A DNA stretch of 64,000 nt. Source: Pseudomonas tolaasii NCPPB 2192. Its GTDB lineage: Bacteria; Pseudomonadota; Gammaproteobacteria; Pseudomonadales; Pseudomonadaceae. The stretch covers positions 3,596,001 to 3,660,000 of the forward strand of contig NZ_PHHD01000001.1 of NCBI RefSeq assembly GCF_002813445.1, given 5' to 3'. Below the pieces are notes generated by a model. The model was not told the DNA's origin and searched no databases. It was given only the letters and a program-made list of their open reading frames with translations. The position numbers and the translations under genes were made by a program. Shown piece after piece: positions 62,221 to 64,000 of the stretch. Each line of letters starts with the position of its first letter. Within the stretch, counting starts at the first letter, position 1.

Positions 62221-62490
62221 ATGAGTGGCCGAGAGGAGTCGTGTCGTACGCCTGTTATCGTACCGATGGCTGTCAGAAAACGCCTGAGTTTGAGCGGGAA
62301 ACCACTGACGGCGAGCGAACTGGAAATTCTTCGCTGGGCTGCCGAGGGCAAGACGGTTTGGGAAATCAGCCGGATTCGCGCCACATCCGAGGCCACGGTG
62401 AAATTCCATCTGCGCAACATCTACGGCAAGTTGCAGGTCACGAACCGGGTACAGGCGATGAATGAAGCCGCTCGCCAGGGACTGTTCTGA
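62221..62490 (+). CDS. Single-domain LuxR/GerE-type regulator
   Basis: 89 residues, almost entirely one LuxR DNA-binding domain: LTASELEILRWAAEGKTVWEISRIRATSEATVKFHLRNIYGKLQVTNRVQAM. It has no autoinducer or receiver domain, so any signal must act through expression or a partner. The ATG at 62221 has a strong AAAGGAGAGAG; an in-frame GTG at 62185 also has a perfect AGGAGG (62169-62174), so two forms differing by 12 residues are possible. It is ended by a strong terminator. Confidence 0.88.
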   Translation: MSGREESCRTPVIVPMAVRKRLSLSGKPLTASELEILRWAAEGKTVWEISRIRATSEATVKFHLRNIYGKLQVTNRVQAMNEAARQGLF

Positions 62491-62497
62491 AGGCATG

Positions 62498-62537
62498 AAA
62501 AAGGGCCGCGACGCTGGATGGCGTCGCGGCCCTTTTT
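62498..62537. terminator. Strong bidirectional terminator
   Basis: A perfect 17-base stem, AAAAAGGGCCGCGACGC (62498-62514) with its complement (62521-62537), around a 6-base loop TGGATG. The A-run and T-run allow it to end both the LuxR-type gene and the convergent DUF3509-like gene. Confidence 0.92.
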
Positions 62538-62549
62538 GTATTTGTACGC

Positions 62550-62828
62550 TTAAGCCGAGTGGTAAGTCGGCAGTGCAAAGCGGTTTTGGCTTTGCAGCAT
62601 GGAAATTTGCGGCAGCTCACTGGCTTGTTCAGCCAGATCACGGCGGATGGCGCTGATAACCCAGGTCAGTTGGTCGGCGGTGTGCAATTGCTGGTACGAA
62701 ATCGAGCGTTTGACCTGTTTGCCTTCGCTGTTGCGCAGGGTCAGCAAAATGCCGCCGTCAGGGCGTGGCTGGGTGGTGACATCGTATTGGGAGAATACAG
62801 AAGCGAATTTGTCTTGGATCAGGCTCAT
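62550..62828 (-). CDS. Small conserved protein, possibly DUF3509 family
   Basis: 92 residues, no membrane helix or signal: FSQYDVTTQPRPDGGILLTLRNSEGKQVKRSISYQQL then a helical tail. The size and pattern resemble the Pseudomonas-restricted DUF3509 proteins, whose function is unknown; the match is from memory. The ATG at 62828 lies next to an AT-rich promoter-like region. Confidence 0.65.
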   Translation of the reverse strand: MSLIQDKFASVFSQYDVTTQPRPDGGILLTLRNSEGKQVKRSISYQQLHTADQLTWVISAIRRDLAEQASELPQISMLQSQNRFALPTYHSA

Positions 62829-63220
62829 GTCTATCAGCTCCGTTGGCTCAAGTTGGCAAGCATGGAGTGATAGGTGCAGTGATTGTGCCAGTATTGGTTT
62901 TTATAAAAAGTCTTTATAAAACAACAGCTTAAAATTTTCTCGGATTTTTGTTTTCGTGCAATTTGCATGAATGGCCATCGTGCATCCTGCATTTTGCGTT
63001 ATCGCCACCGGCTGTTTGCGCGTGTGGCTTCTCTTAATGACCTGCGCGTCAGCGTGAAATTCCATTCCTGTCGTACTGCCGCCGGGATACAAAACTTTTC
63101 AAATCCTGCGTGTACAGCCAAAGAACCCTGGGCGTATTTTCCTGCAAGGCATCGGCATCCTGCCTACAGGCATGCCGATGTGTCGGATCCGGCCAAGAAT
63201 AAGAAAAAGGACGTTCCTCC
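62829..63220. other. 392-base non-coding region, AT-rich in its first third
   Basis: No gene is convincing. The stretch 62890-62970 is notably AT-rich for this genome (TTTTTATAAAAAG, CTTTATAAAACAACAGC) and probably carries the promoters of the divergent DUF3509-like and acyl-CoA synthetase genes. TGCAT occurs three times between 62960 and 63000. Confidence 0.5.
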
Positions 63221-64000
63221 ATGAGCCATCAGCAAGACGAGATGATCACCTGGGGCATGATGCTGCGTAAGGTGCCCTCCATTGTTAAAGCCCTGCCTCG
63301 CGTGGTGCGCGGCATGCGCGCTGCCAATGTGACCGACCCCGTACAGCCATGCGGCCTGGGCTGGCACTTCGAACAAGCCACCTTGCGCAACCCGGATGGC
63401 GCGGCCTTGTTGTATGGCGAAACCGTGCTCAGTTATAGCGAAGCCAACCGGCGCGCGAACCGGCTCGCTCATTACCTGCAGGCTCAAGGCATTGCCAAAG
63501 GGGATGTCGTCGCGCTGTTTATTGAAAATCGCCCCGAATTGTTATTGAGCGTACTGGCCGTGACCAAGCTGGGCGGCATCTGCGCCATGCTCAATACCTC
63601 CCAAACCCAGGCGACGCTGGTGCACAGCCTCAACCTGGTGACCCCGGTGGCGATTGTGGTGGGCGCAGAGTTGGCCGGCGCGTTTGACGCCGTGCGCGAT
63701 CAGGTAGCGATCGCGGCCGACCGGACCTGGTTTGTCGCGGACAGCAGCGTAGCCCCGGCGCCCGAGGGCTATATCGACTTGATGGCTGCCAGCGCCGAAT
63801 GTGCCGAAGACAACCCGGCCAGCACCGCGCAGATCTTTTTCAACGACCCCTGCTTCTATATCTACACCTCCGGCACCACCGGCCTGCCCAAGGCCGGCAT
63901 CATGAAGCACGGGCGCTGGACCAAAACCGCCGTGAGCTTTGGCAGCATCGCTCTGGACATGGGGCCGGATGACGTCCTGTATTGCACGTTGCCGCTGTAT
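63221..64000 (+). CDS. Long-chain acyl-CoA synthetase, FATP/FadD6-like (3' end outside window)
   Basis: 260 residues are visible before the window ends. The N-terminal half of an AMP-forming acyl-CoA synthetase is seen, including the phosphate-binding loop YIYTSGTTGLPKAGIMKHGRW. The start MITWGMMLRKVPSIVKALP and the short spacing to the AMP motif resemble the FATP/FadD6 very-long-chain group. It should activate fatty or related carboxylic acids to CoA thioesters at the membrane. The ATG at 63221 has AAAAAGGA upstream. Chain-length preference cannot be judged from the N-terminal half. Confidence 0.88.
   Translation, partial: MSHQQDEMITWGMMLRKVPSIVKALPRVVRGMRAANVTDPVQPCGLGWHFEQATLRNPDGAALLYGETVLSYSEANRRANRLAHYLQAQGIAKGDVVALFIENRPELLLSVLAVTKLGGICAMLNTSQTQATLVHSLNLVTPVAIVVGAELAGAFDAVRDQVAIAADRTWFVADSSVAPAPEGYIDLMAASAECAEDNPASTAQIFFNDPCFYIYTSGTTGLPKAGIMKHGRWTKTAVSFGSIALDMGPDDVLYCTLPLY

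Noticed and set aside
62967..63224. 85-codon frame upstream of the acyl-CoA synthetase
   Set aside because: Composition is unlike a protein (Arg/His/Pro mix), no ribosome-binding site, and it runs into the start of the real gene.
1..64000. CRISPR arrays, tRNA or rRNA genes
   Set aside because: No regularly spaced repeats and no tRNA-like or rRNA sequence were noticed; the repeats present are REP palindromes.

Overview
The window is high-GC chromosomal DNA from a fluorescent Pseudomonas, most likely the P. fluorescens group. The evidence is a pyoverdine chromophore synthetase with PvdH and an MbtH-like partner, gene orders that I recall from P. aeruginosa (minCDE-rluA-aminopeptidase; folE-smr-isochorismatase-prmB-aroC-MFS; dsbDEG next to a two-component pair), and many paired REP palindromes after gene 3' ends. 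All assignments come from reading the sequence and remembered family knowledge; no database search was run.

Layout. 1-20.4 kb: pyoverdine genes. The 3' part of pvdL (loading ligase, then three modules) is followed by a disulfide-bond block (dsbG, a TlpA/DsbE-like gene and dsbD on the minus strand; a dsbR/dsbS-like two-component pair on the plus strand), an AmpDh3-like amidase, then pvdH behind a good PvdS-type promoter, and an MbtH-like gene. PvdH makes the diaminobutyrate that the last PvdL module appears to select. 20.4-31 kb: housekeeping and envelope genes (M20 peptidase, MscS-type channel, M18 aminopeptidase, RluA-type synthase, minEDC, lipid A acyltransferase, patatin-like protein). 31-39 kb: a urate-to-glyoxylate pathway (outer-membrane channel, urate permease, puuD, allA, alc, uraD, puuE and divergent hiuH). 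39.2-44.4 kb: one unrecognised 1746-codon gene, probably a large toxin-like protein. 44.4-53 kb: accessory metabolism (LysE exporter, purine-base permease, MarR regulator, a frameshifted aminotransferase, a glutathione transferase, and a LysR / CitMHS transporter / AtuA-like module). 53-62 kb: glutaredoxin, folE, Smr, isochorismatase-like, prmB, a conserved membrane protein, an esterase-like hydrolase, aroC, MFS, and an acireductone-dioxygenase homologue lacking two metal-ligand histidines. 62-64 kb: a single-domain LuxR-type regulator, a small DUF3509-like gene and the start of an acyl-CoA synthetase.

Most notable observations: a palindromic operator TTGTATACAA shared by the divergent puuE/hiuH promoters and the distant purine-base permease, suggesting one purine regulon; a tandem repeat (GATTAACC, 11-bp period) between dsbD and dsbR that looks like the response-regulator box, with a cysteine at residue 81/82 of the sensor; the giant toxin-like gene, whose stop overlaps that of the convergent lysE; an aminotransferase broken by one extra GC in a (GC)4 run; and the degenerate acireductone dioxygenase, which stands without mtnB or mtnC. 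No CRISPR array, tRNA, rRNA, insertion sequence or prophage was seen.
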